Source: Chitinophagales bacterium (lineage in GTDB: Bacteria > Bacteroidota > Bacteroidia > Chitinophagales > CAIOSU01). Taken from it: a stretch of DNA of 64,000 nucleotides. Of the stretch, positions 45,303 to 52,503 are shown piece after piece. The stretch's first letter is position 1. The number at the start of each line of letters is the position of its first letter. The notes below the pieces were generated by a model. The model was not told the DNA's origin. It made no database searches and saw nothing but the letters and a program-made list of their open reading frames with translations. The stretch is taken from contig JAGYJT010000007.1 of assembly GCA_018401955.1 (NCBI GenBank), positions 35,951 to 99,950 on the forward strand, written 5' to 3'. A program made the translations under genes and the position numbers.

Positions 45303-45776
45303 ATGGATATATACCTGGTATTAGCGGTTATTGTGCTAGGCATACTGTTGGTGGTGCTAGAGATACTGGTGGTGCCTGGCACTACGGTGATAGGTATAAT
45401 AGGTGGTGTGTTAATGGGTACAGGTGTAATATTGGCATATAGCACACAAGAAGATGCCACTATTGGGCACTATATATTGGCTGGCACCTCTGTCGTAACC
45501 GTTATTTTGCTATATTGGTCATACACTGTATTGAAAAGTAAAAAGTACTCGCTATACGATGTTATTGATGGTAAAGTAAATGTATTAGAGGCCGGATTGG
45601 TAAATGTTGGAGATGAAGGTGTAACTTTAAGCAACCTAAGGCCAGAAGGCAAAGCAAGTATTAATGACAAAAACTTTGCCGTATTTTCGCAAGGTGAAAT
45701 GATTGAAAACAATACCCGTATTGAAGTAATTAAAATAAATGGCAATAAAATAATCGTAAAACCGCTAACTAATTAA
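45303..45776 (+). CDS. NfeD-like membrane protein
   Basis: 157-residue protein of the short NfeD type: two or three N-terminal hydrophobic helices (residues about 4-75; [20 protein letters not shown]) followed by a C-terminal OB-fold (residues about 95-157; [34 protein letters not shown]). NfeD and flotillin genes are typically adjacent and their proteins organise lipid microdomains; that pairing holds here, the floA start being 1 bp after this stop. There is no ClpP-like protease domain, so it is the truncated class. Confidence 0.88.
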   Translation: MDIYLVLAVIVLGILLVVLEILVVPGTTVIGIIGGVLMGTGVILAYSTQEDATIGHYILAGTSVVTVILLYWSYTVLKSKKYSLYDVIDGKVNVLEAGLVNVGDEGVTLSNLRPEGKASINDKNFAVFSQGEMIENNTRIEVIKINGNKIIVKPLTN

Positions 45777-45777
45777 T

Positions 45778-46764
45778 ATGGAACTAATTATCATTGTTGT
45801 AGCCGTACTCGTCGGTCTCATTATATTCTTATACTTTGTGCCGTTCCCGCTATGGATATCGGCGCTATTGTCTGGTGTAAACGTAAGTTTAATTCAGCTA
45901 GTGTTCATGCGCATTCGTAAGGTGCCACCAACCATTATTGTTAATGCGTTGATTACCTCACACAAAGCTGGCTTAAGCCTTACACGTAACGATTTGGAAG
46001 CTCACTACCTAGCGGGCGGCCACGTAGTAAATGTGGTAAAAGCGCTTATCTCTGCTGAAAAAGCCAATATCGACTTGAGCTTTAAAGCTGCCACTGCTAT
46101 CGACCTTGCTGGTCGTGATGTATTTCAAGCAGTGCAAATGAGCGTAAACCCAAAGGTAATTGATACACCACCCGTAACCGCGGTTGCTAAAGATGGTATA
46201 CAGTTGATTGCTAAGGCCCGCGTAACGGTTCGTGCCAACATCAAGCAACTAGTAGGTGGTGCAGGCGAAGAAACCGTGCTAGCCCGTGTTGGCGAAGGTG
46301 TGGTATCTTCTATTGGTTCTGCCATCTCGCACAAGCAAGTACTTGAAAACCCTGATTCGATATCTAAGGTAGTATTGTCAAAAGGATTGGATAGTGGTAC
46401 CGCCTTTGAAATACTATCAATTGATATTGCTGACGTAGATATTGGCAAAAACATTGGTGCGGTGCTACAAACCGACCAAGCAATTGCTGATAAAAACATT
46501 GCCCAAGCTCGTGCAGAAGAGCGCCGCGCAATGGCCGTAGCTTATGAGCAGGAAATGAAAGCCAAAGCACAAGAGGCCCGCGCTAAAGTTATTGAAGCAG
46601 AAGCCGATATACCTAAGGCAATTGCAGAAGCTTTCCGTGCAGGCAACCTTGGCGTAATGGACTACTATCGCCTAAAAAACATTGAGGCTGATACCAATAT
46701 GCGTGAAGGATTTGGCAAAGATAGCGGAGGTCAAAAAAAATCTCCAGGAAATGATACTAAGTAA
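45778..46764 (+). CDS. floA: flotillin-like protein FloA
   Basis: 328-residue membrane-associated protein of the FloA/UPF0365 family. It has an N-terminal hairpin of hydrophobic residues ([20 protein letters not shown]), the SPFH-like domain ([33 protein letters not shown]) and a charged coiled-coil end ([19 protein letters not shown]). Length and order match Bacillus FloA. It scaffolds membrane domains. Co-transcribed with the NfeD-like gene; a tRNA-Arg gene follows 44 bp later. Confidence 0.95.
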   Translation: MELIIIVVAVLVGLIIFLYFVPFPLWISALLSGVNVSLIQLVFMRIRKVPPTIIVNALITSHKAGLSLTRNDLEAHYLAGGHVVNVVKALISAEKANIDLSFKAATAIDLAGRDVFQAVQMSVNPKVIDTPPVTAVAKDGIQLIAKARVTVRANIKQLVGGAGEETVLARVGEGVVSSIGSAISHKQVLENPDSISKVVLSKGLDSGTAFEILSIDIADVDIGKNIGAVLQTDQAIADKNIAQARAEERRAMAVAYEQEMKAKAQEARAKVIEAEADIPKAIAEAFRAGNLGVMDYYRLKNIEADTNMREGFGKDSGGQKKSPGNDTK

Positions 46765-46808
46765 TTAAAGTTTACGATATTTGCAGTCCCGAATTTGATT
46801 TGGGAATT

Positions 46809-46882
46809 GCACTTGTAGCTCAACTGGATAGAGCATCTCACTACGGATGAGAAGGTTTGGGGTTCGAATCCCTACAAGTGCA
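46809..46882 (+). tRNA. tRNA-Arg (anticodon ACG)
   Basis: 74-nt cloverleaf: acceptor GCACTTG / CAAGTGC with discriminator A, D arm GCTC...GAGC, anticodon stem TCTCA / TGAGA around loop CTACGGA (anticodon ACG, read as ICG for CGU/CGC/CGA codons), variable AGGTT, and T arm TGGGG TTCGAAT CCCTA with one G-T pair. No CCA is encoded. A TATTTGC-like box precedes it (GATATTTG). Confidence 0.97.
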
Positions 46883-46888
46883 CGAAAG

Positions 46889-46914
46889 AAGGCTATACCT
46901 CAAGGTATGGCCTT
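46889..46914. terminator. intrinsic terminator after tRNA-Arg
   Basis: 11-bp stem AAGGCTATACC / GGTATGGCCTT (one T-G pair), loop TCAA, T run TTTC immediately after. May also stop reverse transcription from the GNAT gene. Confidence 0.85.
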
Positions 46915-46975
46915 TTTCGTTTGAAGGCAAAAGCGCGCTAAATTATAACCCAAATATTAAAACACCCAAAAACGA

Positions 46976-47455
46976 TTACCTATCCTTCCAAGCCTGTTGT
47001 AGGTCTTTTGTCATTTTATAATGTGGTATGGTTACTTCTAAAAACTCATCACCCACAACCTGGTAGCCCAGTTTTTGATAAAAAGGCACCGCAGTTTTTC
47101 TGGCATGCAATTCCATTATGGTAAAACCATGGTCAAGTGCGTATGCCTCTGAGTATTCCACCATTTTAGAACCGATACCTGCCCCTTGAAACTGGTCATC
47201 AATGGCAACCTGCCGCATTTTAATGCGCCCATTGTTAGAAGGGGTAAGCATAAGTGTACCCATTGCCACCGCATCGGTATAGTATATTATATGTATATCC
47301 TTATCTTCGGCTAAAAGCTGCTCTCGGGTGAAGTTTAGCCCAAGCGGCTCGCGCAAAACCGCATACCGCAAATCAACGCCATGCCAATAATAGCGGCTAC
47401 CATGCTCAACCACCTTAATATGCCTATGCCCCTTAAGCTTATGCACGTAATACAT
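46976..47455 (-). CDS. GNAT family N-acetyltransferase
   Basis: 159-residue acetyltransferase. The acetyl-CoA loop is FQGAGIGSKMVEYSEAYA (motif A, Q-x-x-G-x-G), preceded by RQVAIDD and followed by FTIMELHARKTAVPFYQKLGY, the motif B signature. Length fits a single GNAT domain. Substrate unknown. Single reverse gene between the tRNA terminator and a divergent lipoprotein gene. Confidence 0.85.
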   Translation of the reverse strand: MYYVHKLKGHRHIKVVEHGSRYYWHGVDLRYAVLREPLGLNFTREQLLAEDKDIHIIYYTDAVAMGTLMLTPSNNGRIKMRQVAIDDQFQGAGIGSKMVEYSEAYALDHGFTIMELHARKTAVPFYQKLGYQVVGDEFLEVTIPHYKMTKDLQQAWKDR

Positions 47456-47466
47456 ATTGCAATCAA

Positions 47467-47498
47467 TTTTCGAATCGCTAATATAAAGGCTATTTTTG
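47467..47498 (+). promoter_or_regulatory. candidate promoter for the 289-residue lipoprotein
   Basis: TTTT at 47467-47470 (three of four against TTTG), 20-bp spacer, TATTTTTG at 47491-47498 (exact TAnnTTTG), 28 bp before the ATG. Confidence 0.45.
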
Positions 47499-47526
47499 TC
47501 GTTAGATAATGTAAAGCACCCTAGCT

Positions 47527-48396
47527 ATGAACAAATACCTCATTACCACCGCAATGCTGTTTTTAGGCTTTTCAATTGCACTTACATCTTGCGATAAAGA
47601 TGATACCAATAAGCCCGATGGCCCAGTACTTAGGTTTAAATTTTTAATGGACCCTACCCAAGAAAGGCTAGGCAACCTAGGTACCCCTGCTGCAATGCCT
47701 ACTGGCCATGCTGGGCAAAACCCACAGTTTAATGGCATTAGTGCACATTATGTTGAGCTTGCACCTACAGCATTTACCCCTTTGGGAAACGGAACCATTT
47801 TATTTATGAATGAAGAAACCACTGCTGGCGGCAGCCAAGCAATTGTGTTTAAAAAGGAAGTGATTAAAAATAACGGCGAGGTGTTTTTAGAAGTACCCTT
47901 GTCGCAAGTAGCTGCGGGTAGCTACGAGTGGCTTAGGGTTTCGCTGGCTTATCAAAATTTTGATGTACAGTTTAAAGCCAGCGGGCTATCGTTTACAGGT
48001 ACTTTGGCATCGTTTGTAGGCTACAATACTTACATTGAGAGCTTTAAAATAAAAGACAGTACCGTAGTAGTAAACGGCAACCGGGCGCAAGGTTATTGGG
48101 GTTTCGAGACTATTTATACCCTTAATACAGGGCAAGCCCCAGCTACTACCGTACCCAACCCAATACAGGCCACATCGCCTATACCACTCAACTCTTGCGT
48201 AGTTACCGGCGGCTTTGCCCAACCTTTTGTAATAACTGGTGAAGAAACGGAAGATGTAACCATATTGGTATCATTGAGCACCAACAAGAGCTTTGAATGG
48301 GAAGACCTAAACGGCGATAATATTTGGGACCCACTTGACGGAGAAAATGTGGTAGATATGGGCTTGCGCGGACTCATACCCATAGTGGAGCAATAG
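47527..48396 (+). CDS. hypothetical lipoprotein with EF-hand/dockerin-like motif near the C-terminus
   Basis: 289-residue lipoprotein. The signal ends in a lipobox (IALTSCDKDD, Cys22). The mature chain is beta-rich (VLRFKFLMDPTQERLGN, YVELAPTAFTPLGNG, VSLAYQNFDVQFKASG), and near the C-terminus WEDLNGDNIWDPLDGENV has the Asp/Asn spacing of a calcium loop. I do not recognise the family. It converges on coaE, ten bases apart. Outer-membrane or surface location is probable from the lipobox; function unknown. Confidence 0.65.
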   Translation: MNKYLITTAMLFLGFSIALTSCDKDDTNKPDGPVLRFKFLMDPTQERLGNLGTPAAMPTGHAGQNPQFNGISAHYVELAPTAFTPLGNGTILFMNEETTAGGSQAIVFKKEVIKNNGEVFLEVPLSQVAAGSYEWLRVSLAYQNFDVQFKASGLSFTGTLASFVGYNTYIESFKIKDSTVVVNGNRAQGYWGFETIYTLNTGQAPATTVPNPIQATSPIPLNSCVVTGGFAQPFVITGEETEDVTILVSLSTNKSFEWEDLNGDNIWDPLDGENVVDMGLRGLIPIVEQ

Positions 48397-48405
48397 AGCC
48401 AAGCC

Positions 48406-49005
48406 CTATATCTTCTCCAGCTTGGATAAGGCAAGCAGCTGTTGGTGAATTTTGAGTACTTGAGGTATTATCTCGTGCTCTCCATCATTGGCAACAACAA
48501 AATCAGCTAAGGCAACCTTTTCATCTTCACTCCATTGATTGGCAATACGTGCCTTTACCTGCTCTGGTGTAACATTGTCTCGTGCCGTAACCCTCGCTAT
48601 GCGCACATCAACTGGCGCAGTTACTACTATAATGTGGTGCAACGCTTTATAAATACCTGCCTCAAATAGCAAGGCCGCTTCGCGTAAGGTATATGGGTGA
48701 TGGCTATGCTGCATTTGCCACTCAATACCATCTTGAGCTACGGCAGGGTGCACTATACTATTAAGTTTGGCCAGCAATCCTTTATCATTAAAGGCCATGG
48801 ATGCCAAAAGCTCCCTATTGAGCTTCCCGTTTGTGTATATTTCGGTACCGAATGCTTGAGTTAACGACTCAATAAGGGGCGGGCTATGCTGCATCAGATA
48901 CTTAGCCTTATCATCGGCATAGTATACAGGCACCCCAAGCACCTCAAACACTTTACAAACAGTGCTCTTGCCGCTACCTATACCACCTGTTATCCCTACT
49001 AGCAT
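48406..49005 (-). CDS. coaE: dephospho-CoA kinase
   Basis: 199-residue ATP-dependent kinase for the last step of coenzyme A synthesis. The P-loop is GITGGIGSGKSTVCKVFE, followed by PVYYADDKAKYLM with the catalytic Asp, LKLNSIVHPAV-type motif (AKLNSIVHPAVAQDG), and the lid region with DVRIARVTARDN. Length is normal. Last gene of the nusB-DUF1573-yajC-ybbR-coaE operon; its start shares a base with the preceding stop. Confidence 0.95.
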   Translation of the reverse strand: MLVGITGGIGSGKSTVCKVFEVLGVPVYYADDKAKYLMQHSPPLIESLTQAFGTEIYTNGKLNRELLASMAFNDKGLLAKLNSIVHPAVAQDGIEWQMQHSHHPYTLREAALLFEAGIYKALHHIIVVTAPVDVRIARVTARDNVTPEQVKARIANQWSEDEKVALADFVVANDGEHEIIPQVLKIHQQLLALSKLEKI

Positions 49006-49982
49006 TAGTTGTACACTATAAATTCAATGTTAAAAGGCTCAAAATTGCTGATTTTCATGTATGCTGGATACCCACCTAACTTTACCTCAACAAACCTATC
49101 CTTTTTCAAGTTCACATCCTTAAAATCAGCCGTTGCCGAAATTTTAGCCGTGCGGGCCGCCTCAAGGTTACTTAAACCTACATGAATAAAGACTGTTACT
49201 TTTTTAGGGTAAGGGGTTATTTGTTTGTTGTTTGGTACGTTCAACAACTCTATTTCCACTTCGCGGGTAATTTGCGTGTATGCTTCAACCTGCACATCAT
49301 AATTCACTTTATCCAGCGATAAGCTTATTGATGAAAACATCGGTTTTTGAAGCAACACCTCCCCCTTTTTACTTTCATTAAGCTCAAGCAGCTCTACAGG
49401 CTGGGTATACCAATATTGCAAAGTATCTATCAAACGCTCTGGCCCACTAACTTCTATTGAGTCTGGCATAATGCTTGGAGCACCGAGACCCTCATATTGT
49501 TTAGCGTACGATACCTTCCCATTAAATACCACCGCTACCTTTTTAGTCAATTTTTTATCAAACTGCATATACAAGGTGTCGGGCGAAAAGCCAAGAAGTT
49601 GATAGCCCGGCGGCATCTTATCTGCCAGCTCGCTCTCAATGTTTGATGCTAATAAAAAATGTTGGTTTAGGTTTTCACGATAGGCAATGGGCAATTGGAT
49701 TTTAATGATACCAAACCGCGCCAGTATGAGTTTAAAACCCGTAGCATTAACCATAACCTCGCTTTTATTGGGCAACTCTCGCACAGCAACCCTATCATCG
49801 GGCAGGTTGGAGTAGTTTAAGCTAACCGGCACACGCGAATTGTAATTGTCTGATAGCTTTATGAGTAGCCATAAAAAAGCAGCGATACCTATGCATAGCA
49901 CAAGTATCGCTGTATTTCTTGAAGTTCCAACAGAACCGGTTTTTCTCGGTATTTTATTTTCCGGTACTTTCGGAGCTTCCAT
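49005..49982 (-). CDS. YbbR-like domain protein (CdaR family)
   Basis: 325-residue protein with one N-terminal transmembrane helix (AILVLCIGIAAFLWLLIKL) and an extracytoplasmic chain of YbbR-type repeats (for example VAVVFNGKVSYAKQYEG, DSIEVSGPERLIDTLQYW). In Gram-positives CdaR regulates c-di-AMP cyclase; no cdaA/disA gene is in the window and the Bacteroidota role is undefined. Located between yajC and coaE, the typical place for this gene in the phylum. Start matches the helix position. Confidence 0.85.
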   Translation of the reverse strand: MEAPKVPENKIPRKTGSVGTSRNTAILVLCIGIAAFLWLLIKLSDNYNSRVPVSLNYSNLPDDRVAVRELPNKSEVMVNATGFKLILARFGIIKIQLPIAYRENLNQHFLLASNIESELADKMPPGYQLLGFSPDTLYMQFDKKLTKKVAVVFNGKVSYAKQYEGLGAPSIMPDSIEVSGPERLIDTLQYWYTQPVELLELNESKKGEVLLQKPMFSSISLSLDKVNYDVQVEAYTQITREVEIELLNVPNNKQITPYPKKVTVFIHVGLSNLEAARTAKISATADFKDVNLKKDRFVEVKLGGYPAYMKISNFEPFNIEFIVYN

Positions 49983-49994
49983 GTATTGAAGTTT

Positions 49995-50360
49995 TTACTT
50001 TTCCTCGATAGCTGCTACTTCTTCTTTCTTGTTTTTGCTTGGCTCAACACCAGCCGCCTTTGTAAAGTCATACGATACCGCAGACTTTTCAATTTTCAAC
50101 TTGGTGCTGGCATCAACTTCAATCAAAAATGAATCATCACCAACTTTCAAGATTTTTCCGTGGATACCACCGATGGTAACAACTTTGTCACCCTTCTTAA
50201 GGCTATCCAAAAAAGTTTTCTGCTCCTTGGCTTTTTTCGATTGTGGACGAATCATGAAGAAGTAAAATACTATCATCACGGCACCCATCATCACAAACAT
50301 TCCGTAGGGGTTTCCACCCTCCTGAGGGGCCATCAGAAACATACTCTGCAAATTCATCAT
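49995..50360 (-). CDS. yajC: preprotein translocase subunit YajC
   Basis: 121-residue accessory of the Sec holotranslocon, partner of SecDF (the secDF gene is also in this window). One TM helix, MFVMMGAVMIVFYFFMIRPQ, followed by the conserved SKKAKEQKTFLDSLKKGDKV and TIGGIHGKILKV. Charged C-terminal tail. Same direction and 18 bp after the DUF1573 lipoprotein gene. Confidence 0.95.
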   Translation of the reverse strand: MMNLQSMFLMAPQEGGNPYGMFVMMGAVMIVFYFFMIRPQSKKAKEQKTFLDSLKKGDKVVTIGGIHGKILKVGDDSFLIEVDASTKLKIEKSAVSYDFTKAAGVEPSKNKKEEVAAIEEK

Positions 50361-50378
50361 CAGCTATCTTCCCTCCGA

Positions 50379-50882
50379 TTATTGTGCTGGAGGAGGAGTA
50401 CCACCTTCAACTTCGCTCATTATGTTCAACACGGTAGTGCTAGGGTCGGTGTTAGCAGTAATAGTAACTTGCTTTTGTTGTACACCGCTTTTGCCTTTGC
50501 TATCAAACGAAACTTTGATTTCACCTTTTCCGCCTGGAGGAATTGGCTCAGTTGGGTAGTAAGGTACGGTACAGCCGCAAGAACCCTTAGCATTGCTGAT
50601 GATGAAATCATTAGTACCAGTATTGGTAAAAGTGAAGGTATGCTCTTGTACAGTGCCTTCTTTAATCTTACCCCAGTTTACTTCCATTTCGTCAAACGCA
50701 ACAGTAGTAGTTGGACCTGTTGGAACAGGGTTTTCCATACCAGTGTTAGGGTTGTTAACCGCATCAGTATTAACGGCAGTTGAATCGGTTGGGGTAGTTG
50801 CAGTATCGCCTCCCTCAGAACCACTCTCGCAGGATACAAAGAAAACGCCTGCAGCGAGCACTAATAATAATGCCTTCTTCAT
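50379..50882 (-). CDS. DUF1573 lipoprotein (operon type)
   Basis: 167-residue lipoprotein with lipobox VFFVSCESGS (Cys18), a Thr/Asn-rich linker (residues about 20-55), and one DUF1573 domain: VNWGKIKEGTVQEHTFTFTN, SNAKGSCGCTVPYYPTEP, VSFDSKGKSGVQQKQVTI. It differs from the three tandem DUF1573 proteins in being lipid anchored and in keeping only two Cys in the cluster. Between nusB and yajC, the common Bacteroidota setting, so it is probably the ancestral operon copy. Confidence 0.9.
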   Translation of the reverse strand: MKKALLLVLAAGVFFVSCESGSEGGDTATTPTDSTAVNTDAVNNPNTGMENPVPTGPTTTVAFDEMEVNWGKIKEGTVQEHTFTFTNTGTNDFIISNAKGSCGCTVPYYPTEPIPPGGKGEIKVSFDSKGKSGVQQKQVTITANTDPSTTVLNIMSEVEGGTPPPAQ

Positions 50883-50919
50883 GTTTTTTTGGTTTTAGTT
50901 TGTTTTAAGTTTCAATGTG

Positions 50920-50927
50920 CAAATTTA
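50920..50927 (-). promoter_or_regulatory. candidate -7 box (TAAATTTG) for the DUF1573-yajC-ybbR-coaE part of the operon
   Basis: Exact TAnnTTTG match on the minus strand, 37 bp before the DUF1573 ATG; no TTTG at -33. May be an internal promoter after nusB. Confidence 0.35.
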
Positions 50928-50976
50928 CAAAAACGGATAACAATAACGGGGTTTTGTTAATAATTATTAACCTTTT

Positions 50977-51918
50977 TTAACCTTGAAGCCCTCTTCCACT
51001 TTTTCTGATACGTCCGCTCTCCTTTAATTCCTTCATAATCTTATCCAGCACACCATTTACAAAGTCTTTACTTTTTGGCGTACTATATAGCTTAGCAATC
51101 TCAATATACTCATTTATGGTAACCTTTATGGGTATCTCTGCAAAATACATCAGTTCGCAAAGTGCCATTTTCATCAGTATCATATCTAATATGGCTATGC
51201 GCTCCAGGTCCCAGTTTTCAAGTTTGGGTTCTATCAGCTCCGAAAATTCATCTTGATAATTAAGGGTGTACTGAAACAAATCGCTGGCAAACTCCCTATC
51301 ATCCATTTCTACATTTAGGTCAGTTACCTTATCAAGGGTTTTCCCTAAAGTGTAGCTCTCTAAAAAATCGTTGATTTTGTATGTAATAATCTGCTGATCA
51401 TCAATCCAGTTAGAAAACTCTTCTTCAAGATGTTGTGTAAATACTTCGCTTGCTAAAAGCACCTTATTAAACAAAAACTTGATAATCTTTACGTGGTCTT
51501 TTACAGAGGGTTGCGGCAGGCCAATGTATGCCTTGTATTCAGGGGTAACCATTAGCTCCCTAAAAAACTTACGGTTTGCATCATCAAGGTCAATTTTATC
51601 AACCTTGTATTTACTTATCTCATTGTTAAACAGCTTATGCTGCTCCAACTCCAAAATAAACTCATTATCAACCAGCCGGGTGCTAAATTTTAAATCTTCG
51701 GGTTTGGGCAAATGTTTGGCTGCCCTTGTGTCGGCCTCTTTCTGCGCATACTGGGCTACCCTCCTCAAAAAATATAGGATATACAAACCCGTTTCGTAAG
51801 TATGATTGATGTTTTGCAAAAGCCCTTGCTTAGCAATAGATGGGCTGTTAAATGAGCCCCGTTCATTTGCATAAATGAATTGCATTACCTTAACGCGTAA
51901 ATTCCTTCTGCTCAACAT
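50977..51918 (-). CDS. nusB: transcription antitermination factor NusB (long Bacteroidota type)
   Basis: 313 residues when started at the ATG at 51918 (MLSRRNLRVKVMQFIYA), the standard NusB opening; the frame runs 20 codons further upstream. The C-terminal half holds the classical NusB fold (IAILDMILMKMALCELMYF, PIKVTINEYIEIAKLYS, KDFVNGVLDKI), whereas the central region is an added helical section typical of this phylum. NusB binds boxA RNA with S10 for rRNA antitermination. First gene of the operon that ends with coaE. Confidence 0.92.
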   Translation of the reverse strand: MLSRRNLRVKVMQFIYANERGSFNSPSIAKQGLLQNINHTYETGLYILYFLRRVAQYAQKEADTRAAKHLPKPEDLKFSTRLVDNEFILELEQHKLFNNEISKYKVDKIDLDDANRKFFRELMVTPEYKAYIGLPQPSVKDHVKIIKFLFNKVLLASEVFTQHLEEEFSNWIDDQQIITYKINDFLESYTLGKTLDKVTDLNVEMDDREFASDLFQYTLNYQDEFSELIEPKLENWDLERIAILDMILMKMALCELMYFAEIPIKVTINEYIEIAKLYSTPKSKDFVNGVLDKIMKELKESGRIRKSGRGLQG

Positions 51919-52407
51919 AGGGTCTAGAGTTAATAAAGAACTATAACTATCATCAATAAAGGGTGCAAAATTCAACATTTTTTACTGAAATAACAATACA
52001 AAGTTCCTTTTGGCTTCGAGTAGTTGAGTGGAGGCTAACTGCGTACAGCGAGGGTTTGTTGCACAACTACCAGCACCAAGCTATTACTTAGCGCATGATG
52101 GCCTCAGTTTAAAGGTTTAGTACCCTTACCAAACTTCTAGGTAAAAATACTTATAGCCTTGATTTTGAGGCATTTTGAGCCAAAAAATTTACCTGCACAG
52201 TATGAGGTGTTTACACATGTACAACTACAAATGATAGACTTTGCACCACAATTTGCGTAACCTAAAACTGCCATAACCGTAATAAAGCCTACCTGTACAA
52301 CAACACCAATACCAATCAAAATAATACCTTGAGGTAAATGAAACTATGAGGTAAAAGAAAAGTAGATAGCGAGGAGATAGATATAGAGGAGCTTTTCATG
52401 GTTGGTC
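51919..52407. other. intergenic region with no confident gene
   Basis: 489 bp between nusB and the kinase gene's leader hairpin. A minus-strand near -7 box (GAACTTTG, 51999-52006) could start nusB transcription. The minus-strand frame of about 69 codons read from 52343 to 52137 encodes a hydrophobic stretch followed by a Cys cluster (CSCTCVNTSYCAGK); it has no ATG and no recognisable homology, so I do not call it a gene. No other structure stands out. Confidence 0.4.
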
Positions 52408-52447
52408 AACCAGGGCTATATACCACGGGCGGTGTATAGCCCTGGTT
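52408..52447 (+). promoter_or_regulatory. long hairpin upstream of the histidine-kinase gene
   Basis: 17-bp near-perfect stem: AACCAGGGCTATA (52408-52420) pairs with TATAGCCCTGGTT (52435-52447), extended inward by four further pairs (one T-G), loop ACGGGC. No T tract follows, so it is not a typical intrinsic terminator. It lies 56 bp before the kinase ATG; leader regulation or an operator are both possible. Confidence 0.5.
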
Positions 52448-52503
52448 AATTTAAGTATATATACCTATACAGAAAAGCTTAGTATAATGCTATTTTTACG
52501 AAC

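Noticed and set aside
50160..50783. 207-codon forward frame over yajC and DUF1573
   Set aside because: Antisense to two well-supported genes; contains no recognisable domain or start context.
52137..52319. Cys-rich small frame as a lanthipeptide precursor
   Set aside because: No double-glycine leader motif, no modification or transport genes nearby, start codon only TTG. Retained only as a low-interest observation.
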